From: Stakelama pacifica | Lineage (GTDB): Bacteria; Pseudomonadota; Alphaproteobacteria; Sphingomonadales; Sphingomonadaceae | Length of the DNA stretch: 64,000 nt | NCBI RefSeq assembly: GCF_004361835.1 | Contig: NZ_SNWD01000010.1 | Span: 1-64,000, forward strand | Reading direction: 5' to 3' | Shown here: positions 51,069-60,604 of the stretch, piece after piece | Position numbering within the stretch: position 1 is the stretch's first letter | How the letters are laid out: every line of letters starts with the position of its first letter | Position numbers and translations under genes: made by a program | Notes under the pieces: model-generated | The model's input: only the letters and a program-made list of their open reading frames with translations | The model's database searches: none | Told to the model about the DNA's origin: nothing

Positions 51069-52439
51069 ATGGCAAAGCCCCAAAAACGATATGTCTGCCA
51101 GCAATGCGGTTCGGTCGCATCGAAATGGCAGGGCCAGTGCGCCGATTGCGGCGAATGGAACACGCTGGTCGAGGATGCGGGCGCGATCGTTACGCCGTTT
51201 CAGGCAAAACATAATCTGCAATCGGGCGGGCGCGCGATCGACCTTTCGGGGCTCGACGCCGATGTCGCGCTGCCCGAGCGTATGGCGACGGGCATTGCCG
51301 AACTCGACGGCGCGCTGGGCGGCGGCTTTGTCGAAGGATCGGCGACGCTGATCGGCGGCGATCCGGGAATCGGCAAATCGACGCTGCTGCTTCAGGCGGC
51401 GGCGAAGCTGGCGCTTGCCGGGAAATCGGTCGCCTATGTTTCGGGCGAGGAGGCATCGGATCAGGTACGGCTGCGCGCGCGCCGCCTCGGGCTGGGAAAG
51501 GCGCCGGTTCAGCTTGCCGCGGCGACCAGCGTTCGCGACATTCTGACGACGATCGGCACCGCTAACCCGCCTGCTTTGCTGGTTATCGATTCGATCCAGA
51601 CAATGCATTCGGACCTGATCGAGGGCGCGCCCGGCACGGTCAGTCAGGTGCGCGCATCGGCGCAGGAACTGATCCGCTTTGCCAAGGAGCGCGGCACCGC
51701 GCTGGTGCTGGTCGGCCATGTGACGAAGGACGGGACGATTGCGGGCCCGCGCGTGCTTGAACATATGGTCGATACCGTGCTAGCATTCGAGGGCGAGCGC
51801 AGCCATCAATATCGCATCCTGCGCGCGGTGAAGAACCGGTTCGGCGGTACCGACGAAATCGGCGTATTCGCCATGGCGGGCGAGGGGCTCACCGAAGTGG
51901 CGAACCCGTCCAGCCTGTTCCTCACCTCGCGCGATGAGGATGTCAGCGGCACGGTCGTTTTCCCCGCGCTGGAGGGGACGCGGCCGGTGCTGGTCGAAAT
52001 ACAGGCGCTGGTCGTCCGGCTGGCGAGCGGAGCGACGCCGCGCCGCGCGGTGGTCGGATGGGATTCGGGGCGGCTCGCGATGATTCTGGCGGTGCTGGAG
52101 GCGCGCTGCGGCCTCAGCTTTTCAACGAGCGAAGTCTATCTGAACATCGCGGGCGGCTATCGCGTGTCCGATCCCGCCGCCGATCTGGCGGTCGCCGCCG
52201 CGCTGATCTCGGCTTTGTCCGAACGGCCGGTACCGACCGATGCGGTCGCATTCGGCGAAATCGCGCTGTCGGGCGAGGTGCGCCCCGTCGCGCATGGCCC
52301 GCTGCGCATGAAGGAAGCGGCCAAGCTCGGTTTCCAGCGCGCGCTCGCGCCTGCGATGCAAAAGGCGGAGAAGTCCGCGCTTTCGGTCGCCGGTTTCTCG
52401 ACGCTCGCGGCCTTTGTCGATCATATGCTGGGGCGATAG
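51069..52439 (+). CDS. radA: DNA repair protein RadA
   Basis: The 456-residue RecA-like helicase aids branch migration in homologous recombination. It shows the N-terminal C4 zinc finger ('CQQCGSVASKWQGQCADCGEW', Cys 10, 13, 24 and 27 region), Walker A 'GGDPGIGKSTLL' (about 95-106), the RadA signature 'KNRFGGTDEIG', and the C-terminal Lon-protease-like domain ('GGYRVSDPAADLAVAAAL'). Full length. No strong ribosome binding site is visible. cvpA follows 84 bases later. Confidence 0.97.
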   Translation: MAKPQKRYVCQQCGSVASKWQGQCADCGEWNTLVEDAGAIVTPFQAKHNLQSGGRAIDLSGLDADVALPERMATGIAELDGALGGGFVEGSATLIGGDPGIGKSTLLLQAAAKLALAGKSVAYVSGEEASDQVRLRARRLGLGKAPVQLAAATSVRDILTTIGTANPPALLVIDSIQTMHSDLIEGAPGTVSQVRASAQELIRFAKERGTALVLVGHVTKDGTIAGPRVLEHMVDTVLAFEGERSHQYRILRAVKNRFGGTDEIGVFAMAGEGLTEVANPSSLFLTSRDEDVSGTVVFPALEGTRPVLVEIQALVVRLASGATPRRAVVGWDSGRLAMILAVLEARCGLSFSTSEVYLNIAGGYRVSDPAADLAVAAALISALSERPVPTDAVAFGEIALSGEVRPVAHGPLRMKEAAKLGFQRALAPAMQKAEKSALSVAGFSTLAAFVDHMLGR

Positions 52440-52523
52440 CGTTGACGCATTTCTCAGGCGGGGCTAGCGGCGCGAAAGCGTGGATTGACGCGCCGGTCGC
52501 ATATTGGGCCGGGAAGGGATGAA

Positions 52524-53066
52524 ATGGCGATGGGCCTGACCGCACTCGATATCATCGTGCTGATCGTCGTCGGCGGAGCGGCGGTGCTGGGGTTCATGCG
52601 CGGCTTCGTGACCGAAGTCCTGTCGCTGATGGCATGGCTGTTCGTCGTCTTCGCGCTGAAATTCTTTCACACGCCGCTTGCGGCGGCGCTTGCCGGGCCG
52701 ATCGGGACTGCGGCGGGCGCGGCGGTGCTTGCCTTTGCGATCATCGCAGGCGGTACCTATTTCGGCGGGCGGATGGTGGCGCGCGCGATCGGCAAGCGGA
52801 CGCGCACCTCGATTCTGGGGCCGGTCGATCGCGCATTGGGCTTCGGCTTCGGCGCGTTGAAGGGGCTGATTCTGGTCAGCCTTGCCTTTTCGCTGATGGT
52901 GCTGGTCCTCGACACGATTCATGGCGGCCCGCGCGACCGGCCCGAATGGATGACGAAGTCGCGCACCTATCCGATGCTCAACGAAACCAGCGCCGGGATC
53001 GCCGATTTCATTGCGCGCAGGCGGCGGGGCGAACCGGTTTTCGGCAATAGCGATTCAGGCGCCTGA
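52524..53066 (+). CDS. cvpA: CvpA family membrane protein
   Basis: The 180-residue protein has four predicted membrane helices (about 5-25, 30-50, 60-85 and 105-125) and the family start 'LTALDIIVLIVVGGAAVLGFMRGF' (key: ALDI, GFMRGF). CvpA was found through colicin V production; in many bacteria it is a stress-tolerance envelope protein. AAGGGATGAA precedes ATG 52524. It follows radA, a common arrangement in sphingomonads, where purF often comes next; here an IscU-like gene follows instead. Confidence 0.92.
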   Translation: MAMGLTALDIIVLIVVGGAAVLGFMRGFVTEVLSLMAWLFVVFALKFFHTPLAAALAGPIGTAAGAAVLAFAIIAGGTYFGGRMVARAIGKRTRTSILGPVDRALGFGFGALKGLILVSLAFSLMVLVLDTIHGGPRDRPEWMTKSRTYPMLNETSAGIADFIARRRRGEPVFGNSDSGA

Positions 53067-53148
53067 CGGCGCCGGGTCGACAGGGCGCTGCGCCGTCCTG
53101 CGATCTACCCCCTCGCGCTTTGCGCGCGACGCGCCTAAATGCACAGGT

Positions 53149-53571
53149 GTGAACGCTCCGCTATACAATAAGGAAATCCTGCGCCTCGCAGCGTCGATCC
53201 CGTTTCAGGAGCGGCTCGATTCGCCGATGGCCAGTGTCGAGAAACGCTCGCCCATCTGCGGCAGCCGGGTGACGGTCGATGTGAATATCGACGCAGAAGG
53301 TAGGGTGAGTGAACTGGGCATGCTCGTGCGCGCCTGCGCATTGGGTCAGGCATCGGCCTCGCTGCTTGCCGCGAACATCATCGGCAAAACGCCCGAAGAG
53401 CTGGCGGCGGCGCGCGATTCGCTCACCGACTGGCTGGCGGGGGGTGAGGGGCCGCCCGACTGGCCCGGCATCGATATCTTCACGCCCGCTTTGCCGCACA
53501 GCGCGCGCCACGCCTCGATCCGGCTGGCGTTCGAAGCGGCGGCGCAGGCAGCAGCGGAGGCGCGGGGCTGA
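53149..53571 (+). CDS. IscU/NifU-like iron-sulfur cluster scaffold protein
   Basis: The 140-residue protein starts at GTG 53149 (weak ribosome binding site). It reads 'LYNKEILRLAASIPFQERLD', then Cys in 'KRSPICGSRVTVD' and Cys in 'GMLVRACALGQASASLLA'. This keeps two of the IscU-type cysteines; the third is less clear, so the protein may be a divergent relative that binds or transfers Fe-S clusters poorly or differently. It overlaps the antiporter start by one base (TGATG). No other isc or suf genes are nearby. Confidence 0.8.
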   Translation: MNAPLYNKEILRLAASIPFQERLDSPMASVEKRSPICGSRVTVDVNIDAEGRVSELGMLVRACALGQASASLLAANIIGKTPEELAAARDSLTDWLAGGEGPPDWPGIDIFTPALPHSARHASIRLAFEAAAQAAAEARG

Positions 53572-55358
53572 TGGAAGGACATGGCATCGGATCGCTGATC
53601 AGCGAAGGCGCGATCCTGCTGGGCTTCGCGCTGGTCTGCGTCCTGTTGTTCCGCAAGCTCGGGCTTGGTGCGACGCTGGGCTATCTCGTCGCCGGTGCGC
53701 TGGTCGGGCCGCAGGGGCTTGGCTTTGTCGGCGGTGCCGAATCGAAAATGGGGATCGCCGAACTCGGCATTACCCTGCTGCTGTTCATCGTCGGGCTGGA
53801 GCTGAACCCGTCGCGGTTGTGGCGGATGAAGCAGGATATTTTCGGCTTCGGTCTGGCGCAGGTGGCGCTGTGCGGTGTCGCATTGATCGCGCTGTTATGG
53901 CTTCCCACCGGATTTTCCTTTGCCGCCGCGATCGCACTTGGCCTGCCGCTGGCTTTGTCCTCGACCGCGCAGGTGCTGCCGATGCTGCAATCGGCCGGGC
54001 GGCTGCGCACGCCCTTCGGTGAGCGCGCCTTTTCGATTCTGCTGTTTCAGGATATTTCGATCGTCCCGCTGATTACGATCATCGCGGCGCTTTCGCGCAA
54101 TCCTGCTGATGCTTCGGGGCCGCCGGGATGGCTGCTGGCGGTGTATACCGTGCTGGCGATCGTCGGGCTGGTTCTTGCCGGGCGTTTCCTGCTGCGCCCG
54201 CTGTTTAAGCTGATCGGGACCTGGGGCGAGCGTGAAATGTTCGTCTTTGCGGGATTGTTCACGGTGATCGCGGCCGCCGCGATCATGGACATGCTGGGCC
54301 TTTCCACCGCGCTCGGCGCGTTCATCGCGGGCGTGATGCTGGCGGACAGTCCCTATCGGCACGAGCTGGAGGCCGATGTCGAACCGTTCCGGTCGATCCT
54401 GCTCGGCCTGTTCTTCATGTCGGTCGGCATGATGCTCAACCTGCATGCCGTGGCCGAACGACCCATCTTTGTCATCGGCATGGCGATGGCGCTGATCGCG
54501 ACCAAGGCGGCGGTCATCATGCTCCTTGGCCTTGCCGCGCGCATGCCGCTGCGCTCGGCATTCGCGCTGGGCCTGTTGCTCAGCCAGGGCGGCGAATTCG
54601 GCTTCGTATTGTTTGCGCAGGCGCAAAACGCCTATCTGATCGCGCCTGAGGCCGCGAGCGTGTTCGGCGCAATCGTTACCCTGTCGATGGCGACCACGCC
54701 GTTCCTGATGATACTCACCCGGCGGTTCCGGGCGTCTGCGGCGGCGAATACCGAAGGGCTGGACGGACCGCGTCATGACGGGGCGAGCGCGCTGGTCGTC
54801 GGCTATGGCCGTTTCGGGCAGACGGTCGCGCAGATGCTGATCGCGCAGGGGATCAGTGTCACCCTGATCGATACCGATCCCGAAATGATCGAAACGGCGG
54901 GAACGTTCGGCGCGAAGGTCTATTATGGCGACGGCACGCGGATCGACCTGTTGCGTCAGGCGGGCGCGGCGGACGCGCAACTTATCCTCTTCTGTCAGGA
55001 TGGCGATGTGATGGACGCCGAATCGCTGACCAGCATCGATCAGGCATTTTCGAAGGCCGCGATCTTCGTTCGTGCCTATGACCGGCGCAGCGTGCTTCGG
55101 ATGAAGGGTGCCCCGGTCGAAGGCGTGTTCCGCGAGGTGTTCGAATCGGCGATCGGCATGGCGCGCGCCGCGATGCAATGTGTGGGCGTCGACGAAACCG
55201 AACGCGACGCGACCGAGGCCGAATATCGCGAACGCGATCAGGAACGGCTGGAGGCGCAGGCAAAGGCGGGAAGCCTCCATGCCGGACGCGAGGAATTCCT
55301 GCCCGCGCTCGAAGCGTTTCGCAGCGCCGATCGGGTCGCGAAGGAGAAGAAGCAATGA
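53571..55358 (+). CDS. CPA2-family monovalent cation:proton antiporter with TrkA-N domain (KefB/KefC-like)
   Basis: The 595-residue protein has about 12-13 membrane helices in residues 1-395 ('LGATLGYLVAGALVGPQGLGF', 'MLGLSTALGAFIAGVMLADSPYR'), then an RCK_N/TrkA_N Rossmann domain (about 400-520) with 'ALVVGYGRFGQTVAQML' and 'VTLIDTDPE'. A charged C-terminal tail rich in Glu and Arg follows. It would exchange K+ or Na+ for H+ across the inner membrane under control of nucleotides or glutathione adducts. The last 4 bases overlap the DUF423 gene (ATGA). Confidence 0.93.
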   Translation: MEGHGIGSLISEGAILLGFALVCVLLFRKLGLGATLGYLVAGALVGPQGLGFVGGAESKMGIAELGITLLLFIVGLELNPSRLWRMKQDIFGFGLAQVALCGVALIALLWLPTGFSFAAAIALGLPLALSSTAQVLPMLQSAGRLRTPFGERAFSILLFQDISIVPLITIIAALSRNPADASGPPGWLLAVYTVLAIVGLVLAGRFLLRPLFKLIGTWGEREMFVFAGLFTVIAAAAIMDMLGLSTALGAFIAGVMLADSPYRHELEADVEPFRSILLGLFFMSVGMMLNLHAVAERPIFVIGMAMALIATKAAVIMLLGLAARMPLRSAFALGLLLSQGGEFGFVLFAQAQNAYLIAPEAASVFGAIVTLSMATTPFLMILTRRFRASAAANTEGLDGPRHDGASALVVGYGRFGQTVAQMLIAQGISVTLIDTDPEMIETAGTFGAKVYYGDGTRIDLLRQAGAADAQLILFCQDGDVMDAESLTSIDQAFSKAAIFVRAYDRRSVLRMKGAPVEGVFREVFESAIGMARAAMQCVGVDETERDATEAEYRERDQERLEAQAKAGSLHAGREEFLPALEAFRSADRVAKEKKQ

Positions 55359-55687
55359 ACCTCATTCTGTTGTTCGCTGCATTGTCCGGCGCGCTTGCCG
55401 TCGGCGCGGGCGCGTTCGGCGCGCATGGTGCGAGCGGTGAGGCCGCAGAGTGGCTCAAGACCGGCGGCCAATATCAGCTGATCCACGCGGTCGCGGCGAT
55501 CGCGGTCCTGCGGCTGGAGGCGAAGGGGCCGGCGATCCTGTTCCTCGCCGGCGGGATGATGTTTGCGGGCACGCTCTATCTGATGGCGCTGGGCCTGCCG
55601 CGCTGGCTGGGCGCGATCACCCCGATCGGCGGCATCGCGCTGATCATCGGCTGGCTGTGGCTCGGCTGGAGCGCGCTGCGCGGTTAA
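55355..55687 (+). CDS. DUF423 membrane protein
   Basis: The 110-residue protein has four membrane helices and the family-typical 'GAFGAHGA' and 'TGGQYQLIHAVAAIAV' motifs (residues about 18-25 and 34-49). It ends 'GGIALIIGWLWLGWSAL'. DUF423 proteins (YgdD type) have no known function. It overlaps the antiporter gene by ATGA at 55355 and is convergent with the lipoprotein gene, sharing 4 bases of stop region. Confidence 0.92.
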   Translation: MNLILLFAALSGALAVGAGAFGAHGASGEAAEWLKTGGQYQLIHAVAAIAVLRLEAKGPAILFLAGGMMFAGTLYLMALGLPRWLGAITPIGGIALIIGWLWLGWSALRG

Positions 55688-56013
55688 TAGGGGCCGGGAG
55701 CGGGGGGCAGTGGCGTCGGATCGAGCATCATATAGCCGTAGCGATAGCGTTTGAGCCGCTTGCCCATGCATTTCACCGTCGGAGACGGCTTGTCAGGTGC
55801 GGGGGCGACGTCCGAAAAGCCGAAACTGACATTGGGATAGCCGCTTAACTGCGGTCGCAATAGCGGATTGGCCGCGCCGCATTTTGCCGCGATTTCGCCA
55901 AGCGCCTCAGGCGTGAGCACCAGCCCGTCGGACGGACGACCGGCCGCGCACCCCGCCGTGCTTACCAGGGTGAGCGCGGCGATGGCCGCCGGGAGAGGGT
56001 TCCGCCTTGTCAT
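55684..56013 (-). CDS. Small exported protein, putative lipoprotein
   Basis: The 109-residue protein has an N-terminal signal (MTRRNPLPAAIAALTLVSTAGC) that ends in a lipobox-like 'STAGC'. The mature part has 'LTPEALGEIAAKCGAANPLLRPQLSGYPNVSF', a single further pair of Cys, and a Pro-rich C-terminus. I do not recognise the family. The start was set at ATG 56013, since the longer frame has no signal-peptide logic. Its 3' end overlaps the DUF423 gene by 4 bases. Confidence 0.65.
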   Translation of the reverse strand: MTRRNPLPAAIAALTLVSTAGCAAGRPSDGLVLTPEALGEIAAKCGAANPLLRPQLSGYPNVSFGFSDVAPAPDKPSPTVKCMGKRLKRYRYGYMMLDPTPLPPAPGPY

Positions 56014-56036
56014 ACCCCCCGCATAGAGGATTGGGC

Positions 56037-57140
56037 TCAACCCCGGTCGCAGCGGTCCAGAAATGCGGCCACATCGTCCAGCGCGACATCGCGGTCAAGA
56101 TAGGTCTGCCCGACCCCGTGCGCGAGGAGGAAGGGCAGGGTGCCCGCCGCCATTTTCTTATCATGCCGCATATGATCGGCCAGCCGCGCGCCGCTCGCCC
56201 CGATCCCCGCCGAGGCAAGGTCGTGCGGCAGTCCGGCCGCGCGCAGATGCGCCTTTACCCGTTCGGAATCCTCCTTCGGGCACAGTCCTTTTTCCGCCGA
56301 ATAGGCAAAGGCGAGCGCCATGCCCGCCGCGACCGCTTCGCCATGGAACAGCCGGTCGGAAAAGCCGCTCTCCGCCTCAAGCGCATGGCCGAACGTATGG
56401 CCGAGGTTGAGCAGCGCCCGCTTGCCCGTCGTCTCGCGCTCATCCTCGGCGACGATCCGCGCTTTTGCCGCCACCGATCGCGCGATCGCGGTTTCGCGCG
56501 CCATCGAATCGCCCGCATAGAGCGCTTCGAAATTCGCCTCGCACCATGCGAAGAAATCGGGATCGTCGATAAGTCCGTATTTCACCACCTCGGCATAGCC
56601 CGCCCGCACCTGCCGCAACGGCAGCGTGTCGAGCGTCGCCGGATCGATCAGCACCATCGCGGGCTGATGGAAGGCACCGACCAGATTCTTGCCTGCAGGC
56701 GTGTTGATCGCGGTCTTACCACCGACCGAGCTGTCGACCTGCGCCAAAAGCGTGGTCGGCACCTGAATGAAATTGCAGCCGCGTTTCAGGATTGCTGCGG
56801 CGAATCCGACCAGATCGCCGATCACCCCGCCGCCCAGCGCGATGATATGGTCGCTGCGTTCGACGCCGAGGTCGAGCAGCCGGTCGGTCAGCGCGGCAAG
56901 CTGATCCCAGCTTTTGGTCGCTTCCCCCGCGGGCAGTTCGATCGCCTCGCTTGGGATCCCCGCCGCGCCGAGCGATCCGCGCAGCGTGGAAAGATGAACC
57001 TTCACATTGCGGTCGGCGACCACCACCACGGGCCGCTTGCCCACCAGCGGCGCGATCACTTCGCCCGCCCGGCCCAGCAGCCCCTGTTCGATATGAATGT
57101 CATAGCTGCGCTTGCCCAGCGCGACAGGAACCGTCTTCAA
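56037..57140 (-). CDS. aroB: 3-dehydroquinate synthase
   Basis: The 367-residue NAD-dependent enzyme converts DAHP to 3-dehydroquinate, the second step of the shikimate route. It shows 'ALGGGVIGDLVGFAAAIL' (about 103-120), 'IQVPTTLLAQVDSSVGGKTAIN', and the zinc ligands in 'LNLGHTFGHALE' and 'LFHGEAVAAGM'. It overlaps the aroK gene by 4 bases, the standard aroK-aroB pair. The class II DAHP synthase feeding it is at 12.3-13.9 kb. Confidence 0.97.
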   Translation of the reverse strand: MKTVPVALGKRSYDIHIEQGLLGRAGEVIAPLVGKRPVVVVADRNVKVHLSTLRGSLGAAGIPSEAIELPAGEATKSWDQLAALTDRLLDLGVERSDHIIALGGGVIGDLVGFAAAILKRGCNFIQVPTTLLAQVDSSVGGKTAINTPAGKNLVGAFHQPAMVLIDPATLDTLPLRQVRAGYAEVVKYGLIDDPDFFAWCEANFEALYAGDSMARETAIARSVAAKARIVAEDERETTGKRALLNLGHTFGHALEAESGFSDRLFHGEAVAAGMALAFAYSAEKGLCPKEDSERVKAHLRAAGLPHDLASAGIGASGARLADHMRHDKKMAAGTLPFLLAHGVGQTYLDRDVALDDVAAFLDRCDRG

Positions 57141-57682
57141 CGTCGCAACACCTTCAATATCGCGTCCACCGTCACATCGTGCGGTGCCGCCTTGCTTTCG
57201 ATCCGTACCGGCGCGAGCGCATAGACCGGATTGCGCTTCGCGGCGAGTTCGGTGAGCACCTCGATCGGTTCGCGGTCGCGCAGCAACGGCCTGGTGTCGC
57301 GCCGCTGCACGCGCTCGGCAAGCACCGACGGATCGGCATCGAGCCAGATCGCATAGGTATGACGTAGGATAAGCTCGCGCGTGTCCTCCTGCATGAACGC
57401 CCCGCCCCCCGTCGCGATCACCTTGGGCCGGCCGTCGATCAGCCGGTGGATGACGCGGCGTTCACCGTCGCGGAAATGCGCTTCGCCGAACCGGTCGAAA
57501 ATTTCGGGGATGGAAAGGTCGGCCGCTGCCTCGATCTCGGTATCGGCATCGACGAACGGCAGGTTCAGCCGATGCGCGAGCCGCCGTCCGACCGTGGATT
57601 TGCCCACGCCCATCAGGCCGATCAGCACGATCGTCCGGCCATCCCATGCGGGGGCGCTATCGCGGGTTTGTAACATTGTCAT
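57137..57682 (-). CDS. aroK: Shikimate kinase
   Basis: The 181-residue kinase phosphorylates shikimate with ATP. Walker A 'GLMGVGKSTVGRRLA' (about 22-36), 'FVDADTEIE' (shikimate-binding Asp), 'FRDGERRVIHRL', 'ATGGGAFM' and 'RPLLRD' (lid) are all present. The start is ATG 57682, with 57676 an alternative; upstream extension is unsupported. The product stands in front of AroB by ATGA overlap. Confidence 0.96.
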   Translation of the reverse strand: MTMLQTRDSAPAWDGRTIVLIGLMGVGKSTVGRRLAHRLNLPFVDADTEIEAAADLSIPEIFDRFGEAHFRDGERRVIHRLIDGRPKVIATGGGAFMQEDTRELILRHTYAIWLDADPSVLAERVQRRDTRPLLRDREPIEVLTELAAKRNPVYALAPVRIESKAAPHDVTVDAILKVLRR

Positions 57683-57764
57683 CAGGGCTATACAGCGAGC
57701 CTGCGCTTCGGGCAAAAGGCCCCGCGCATCTTTGTTGTAAAGCTTTTCTTAGGCGACCTAACGC

Positions 57765-57902
57765 ATGTCTCGATCCCTGCTCCTGCTGATTGTTATCCTC
57801 GTCATTCTGGTGGGCGGGCTGTTCCTGCTGTCTTCAAAGGATACGCAGCAGCCCGTGACGACCGTCGAAAAGGTGATCCCGCTTGACAATCTCACGAACT
57901 AG
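57765..57902 (+). CDS. 45-residue single-span membrane protein
   Basis: ATG 57765 to TAG 57902 encodes MSRSLLLLIVILVILVGG, then FLLSSKDTQQP and a polar tail (VTTVEKVIPLDNLTN). One membrane helix (about residues 4-22) with a short periplasmic tail is predicted. It overlaps the TTG start of the next gene by 20 bases, so the two are likely co-translated. I know no characterised relative. The clean hydrophobic helix and the overlap argue that it is a real gene. Confidence 0.65.
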   Translation: MSRSLLLLIVILVILVGGLFLLSSKDTQQPVTTVEKVIPLDNLTN

Positions 57903-59688
57903 CACGGCCATTGGCGCGCTTTGCATTGCCCTGATCGGTGTCGGCGTTCCCGCCATCGGTCAGGACCGGCCCGAATCGCTGCTTCCGCCCGGATTCGGCG
58001 ATGGCCCCGCGCCGACCCCGACGCCAAAGCCGACGCCGCGCCCGACCGGTCCTGCGCCGAGCCCGACGCCCGCGCCGGTGCCTGTGCCGACAGACCTGTT
58101 GCCCCCCGGCGACACGCCGCAGCCCGAAGCGACGCCCAGCCCGGTTCCGACGCTCACCGCCGAGGATCTGCTCAAATATGAGCTGCCCGAATATGCCCGG
58201 CGGCCCTTGTCGCGCGCAGGGTTCCTGTCGGCGGCGACCGGCGGCCTGCCCGCCAATGCTTATGGCGATTATAACGGCCGCTTCATCGAGGGGTTGATGC
58301 GGCGGATCGACACGCCGCTTGCCTCGCGCTGGCTGTCGATCGGCATGCGCCGTGCGCTCGTGTCGCAGACTGAGGTGCCGGCGATGGTCAACGGCGCCGA
58401 TTTCGCGGCTGAACGCGCATGGCTGCTGGTCCGCATGGGTGAGGCGTTCGCTGCGCGCGCGCTGGTCCAGTCGGTCGATACCGAACGCTATACGCCCAAA
58501 CTGTATCAGGTCGCGATGCAGGCGCATCTGGCCATGGCCGACCCGGCGGGACTGTGCCCGCTGGTCGGCACGGCGCAGACTGTGTCGGACGAGCAGGGCT
58601 GGAAATATGCCGCCGCGATGTGCGCGGGGCTTGCCGGAAAACCCGATGAAGCGGGCGAGCTGATCGATTCGCTCCGGCGCCGGGGCGGCAACAATGTGGA
58701 CCTGCTGCTCGCCGAGAAAGTGGCAGGCGAGGGTGCTCAGGGACGCAGAGCGGTGACGATCGAATGGGACGGCGTTTCGCGGCTGACCGCATGGCGCTAT
58801 GGCCTTGCCACCGCGACGCGCACCGCCATTCCGCCGCGCCTGTTCGACGATGCGCCCTCGCAGGTGCGTTTCTGGCGCGTGCAGGCGCCGATGGTTTCGC
58901 CGACCGAGCGGCTGCCCTACGCCCCCGAAGCGGCGGCGCGCGGCATCTTGTCGAGCGCGGCGCTGGTCGACCTTTACGGCCAGATCGATGAAGCTGGCGA
59001 AGCACCGAGCGATCAGATCGCAGTCGCACATGACCTGAGAGAGGCCTATACCGCAGCGACGCTGGACGAACGGATCGCGGCGCTGAAACGGTTGTGGGAC
59101 GGGCCGACCGATCGGCTGGGCCGCTATGCCCGGCTGGTTCTGACCGCGCGCGCTGCGGCCGGGATTCCGGCATCGGGACCGAATGCGGCAGAGGCCGATC
59201 GGCTGGTTGCCTCGATGCTGACGGCGGGGCTGGACATGCCCGCTATGCGCTGGCTGCCCAATGTGCCGCGCGGTAGCGATGCCTGGGCGATGCTGATGCT
59301 CGCTGATCCTTCGCCCTCGCGGCGGCTGAACCAGTCGGATGTCGATGCCTATCGCGTGCGCGGCGCGGGCAGCGATGCGCGAAAGGCGCAGATGCTGGTC
59401 GCCGGGCTCGCCGGGCTGGGGCGGCTTTCCGAACGCGATGCCGCTGCCGCTGCAAAATCGATGAACTTCCAGCTCGAAGCCGATAATCGCTGGGCGGAGG
59501 CGATCGATGAGGCGGGGCGCAAGCGCGATCCGGCCATGGTGATGCTGCTGGCCGCGGTCGGCATGCAGACCCCTGATTGGGGCGGCGTCCCTCCGCAGGC
59601 GCTCTACCATATCGTGTCGGCGATGCGCGCATCGGGGCTGGACGGTTATGCCCGGATGATCGCAGCGGAATCGATCGCCCGGCTTTGA
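57883..59688 (+). CDS. Large exported protein of unknown function with Pro-rich linker
   Basis: The 601-residue protein starts at TTG 57883, with AAGGTGA upstream. It has a Sec signal (to about residue 26, PAIGQ), a Pro/Thr/Ala linker (about 44-95) built of 'PTP' and 'PAP' repeats, and a long alpha-helical part (about 100-600) with many Ala, Leu and Arg residues that may be TPR- or SEL1-like. No catalytic motif is visible. It lies between the small membrane protein and xerD (TTGA overlap with the xerD start). The neighbourhood hints at an envelope role but does not show it. Confidence 0.6.
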   Translation: MTISRTSTAIGALCIALIGVGVPAIGQDRPESLLPPGFGDGPAPTPTPKPTPRPTGPAPSPTPAPVPVPTDLLPPGDTPQPEATPSPVPTLTAEDLLKYELPEYARRPLSRAGFLSAATGGLPANAYGDYNGRFIEGLMRRIDTPLASRWLSIGMRRALVSQTEVPAMVNGADFAAERAWLLVRMGEAFAARALVQSVDTERYTPKLYQVAMQAHLAMADPAGLCPLVGTAQTVSDEQGWKYAAAMCAGLAGKPDEAGELIDSLRRRGGNNVDLLLAEKVAGEGAQGRRAVTIEWDGVSRLTAWRYGLATATRTAIPPRLFDDAPSQVRFWRVQAPMVSPTERLPYAPEAAARGILSSAALVDLYGQIDEAGEAPSDQIAVAHDLREAYTAATLDERIAALKRLWDGPTDRLGRYARLVLTARAAAGIPASGPNAAEADRLVASMLTAGLDMPAMRWLPNVPRGSDAWAMLMLADPSPSRRLNQSDVDAYRVRGAGSDARKAQMLVAGLAGLGRLSERDAAAAAKSMNFQLEADNRWAEAIDEAGRKRDPAMVMLLAAVGMQTPDWGGVPPQALYHIVSAMRASGLDGYARMIAAESIARL

Positions 59689-60590
59689 GCCGAAGCGGCG
59701 ACCGCGCGCTGATCGAGCGCTTTCTGGAAATGATGTCGGCCGAGGCGGGGGCATCGGCTAACACCATTTCGGCCTATGCCACCGATTTACGGCTGGCATC
59801 GGAAGCGCTTGACGGCGGACTTGGCGATGCGGATGCAGCGGCGCTCGCCCGGCTGAGCGACGGCTGGGCCGATTTGTCGCGTTCGACCGTGGCGCGCAAA
59901 TCCTCGGCACTGCGGCGTTTTTATGCGTTTCTTGCCGAAGAGGGGATGCGCGACGACGACCCGGGCCGCTATCTGCCGCGCCCCGGATCGGCGCGCAGCC
60001 TTCCCAAAATCCTGTCGATCGACGATGTCGGGAAGCTGTTCGCGGCGATTGCCGAGCGGCAGGCGCGCATTCCCCCCGATCCGCGCGACCTTCGGCTCGC
60101 CGCTTTGGTCGAGCTGCTCTACGGGTCGGGGCTGCGCGCGACCGAGCTGGTGTCGTTGCCGCGCAATGCGGTCGCCTCCGACCGACCCTTCCTGATCCTG
60201 ACGGGCAAAGGCGGACGCGAGCGGCTAGTGCCGATTTCGGATCGTGCGCGCGCCGCCGTCGCTGTGTGGCGCGATCATGTGCCCGCATCGTCGCTCTGGC
60301 TCTTTCCGTCGGGCAGGCGGCATCTGACGCGTATCCGCCTCTATCAGATCATGAAGGCGCTTGCCGCCGAAGCAGGCATTCCGCCCGATCGGGTCAGCCC
60401 GCATGTGCTGCGCCACGCCTTTGCCACGCATCTGCTCGCCGGGGGCGCGGATTTGCGTGCGTTGCAATCGATGCTGGGCCATGCCGATATCGCCACGACC
60501 GAGATTTACACGCATGTCGAGAGCAGCCGGCTGGTCGAACTTGTCAATCAACGTCATCCGCTCGTTGACCTTCGCACGCGCTCGCCCTAA
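59685..60590 (+). CDS. xerD: Tyrosine recombinase XerD
   Basis: The 301-residue recombinase resolves chromosome dimers at dif. It has an N-terminal SAM-like domain ('[23 protein letters not shown]'; key: SANTISAY) and a catalytic domain with Arg in '[13 protein letters not shown]', His-x-x-Arg in '[14 protein letters not shown]', His in '[16 protein letters not shown]' and the nucleophile Tyr in the same motif. The start TTG 59685 overlaps the upstream stop (TTGA). It is a complete gene, unlike the integrase remnant at 6.8-7.6 kb. accA follows 14 bases later. Confidence 0.93.
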   Translation: MSRSGDRALIERFLEMMSAEAGASANTISAYATDLRLASEALDGGLGDADAAALARLSDGWADLSRSTVARKSSALRRFYAFLAEEGMRDDDPGRYLPRPGSARSLPKILSIDDVGKLFAAIAERQARIPPDPRDLRLAALVELLYGSGLRATELVSLPRNAVASDRPFLILTGKGGRERLVPISDRARAAVAVWRDHVPASSLWLFPSGRRHLTRIRLYQIMKALAAEAGIPPDRVSPHVLRHAFATHLLAGGADLRALQSMLGHADIATTEIYTHVESSRLVELVNQRHPLVDLRTRSP

Positions 60591-60604
60591 CCGCCTTGGT
60601 CGAT

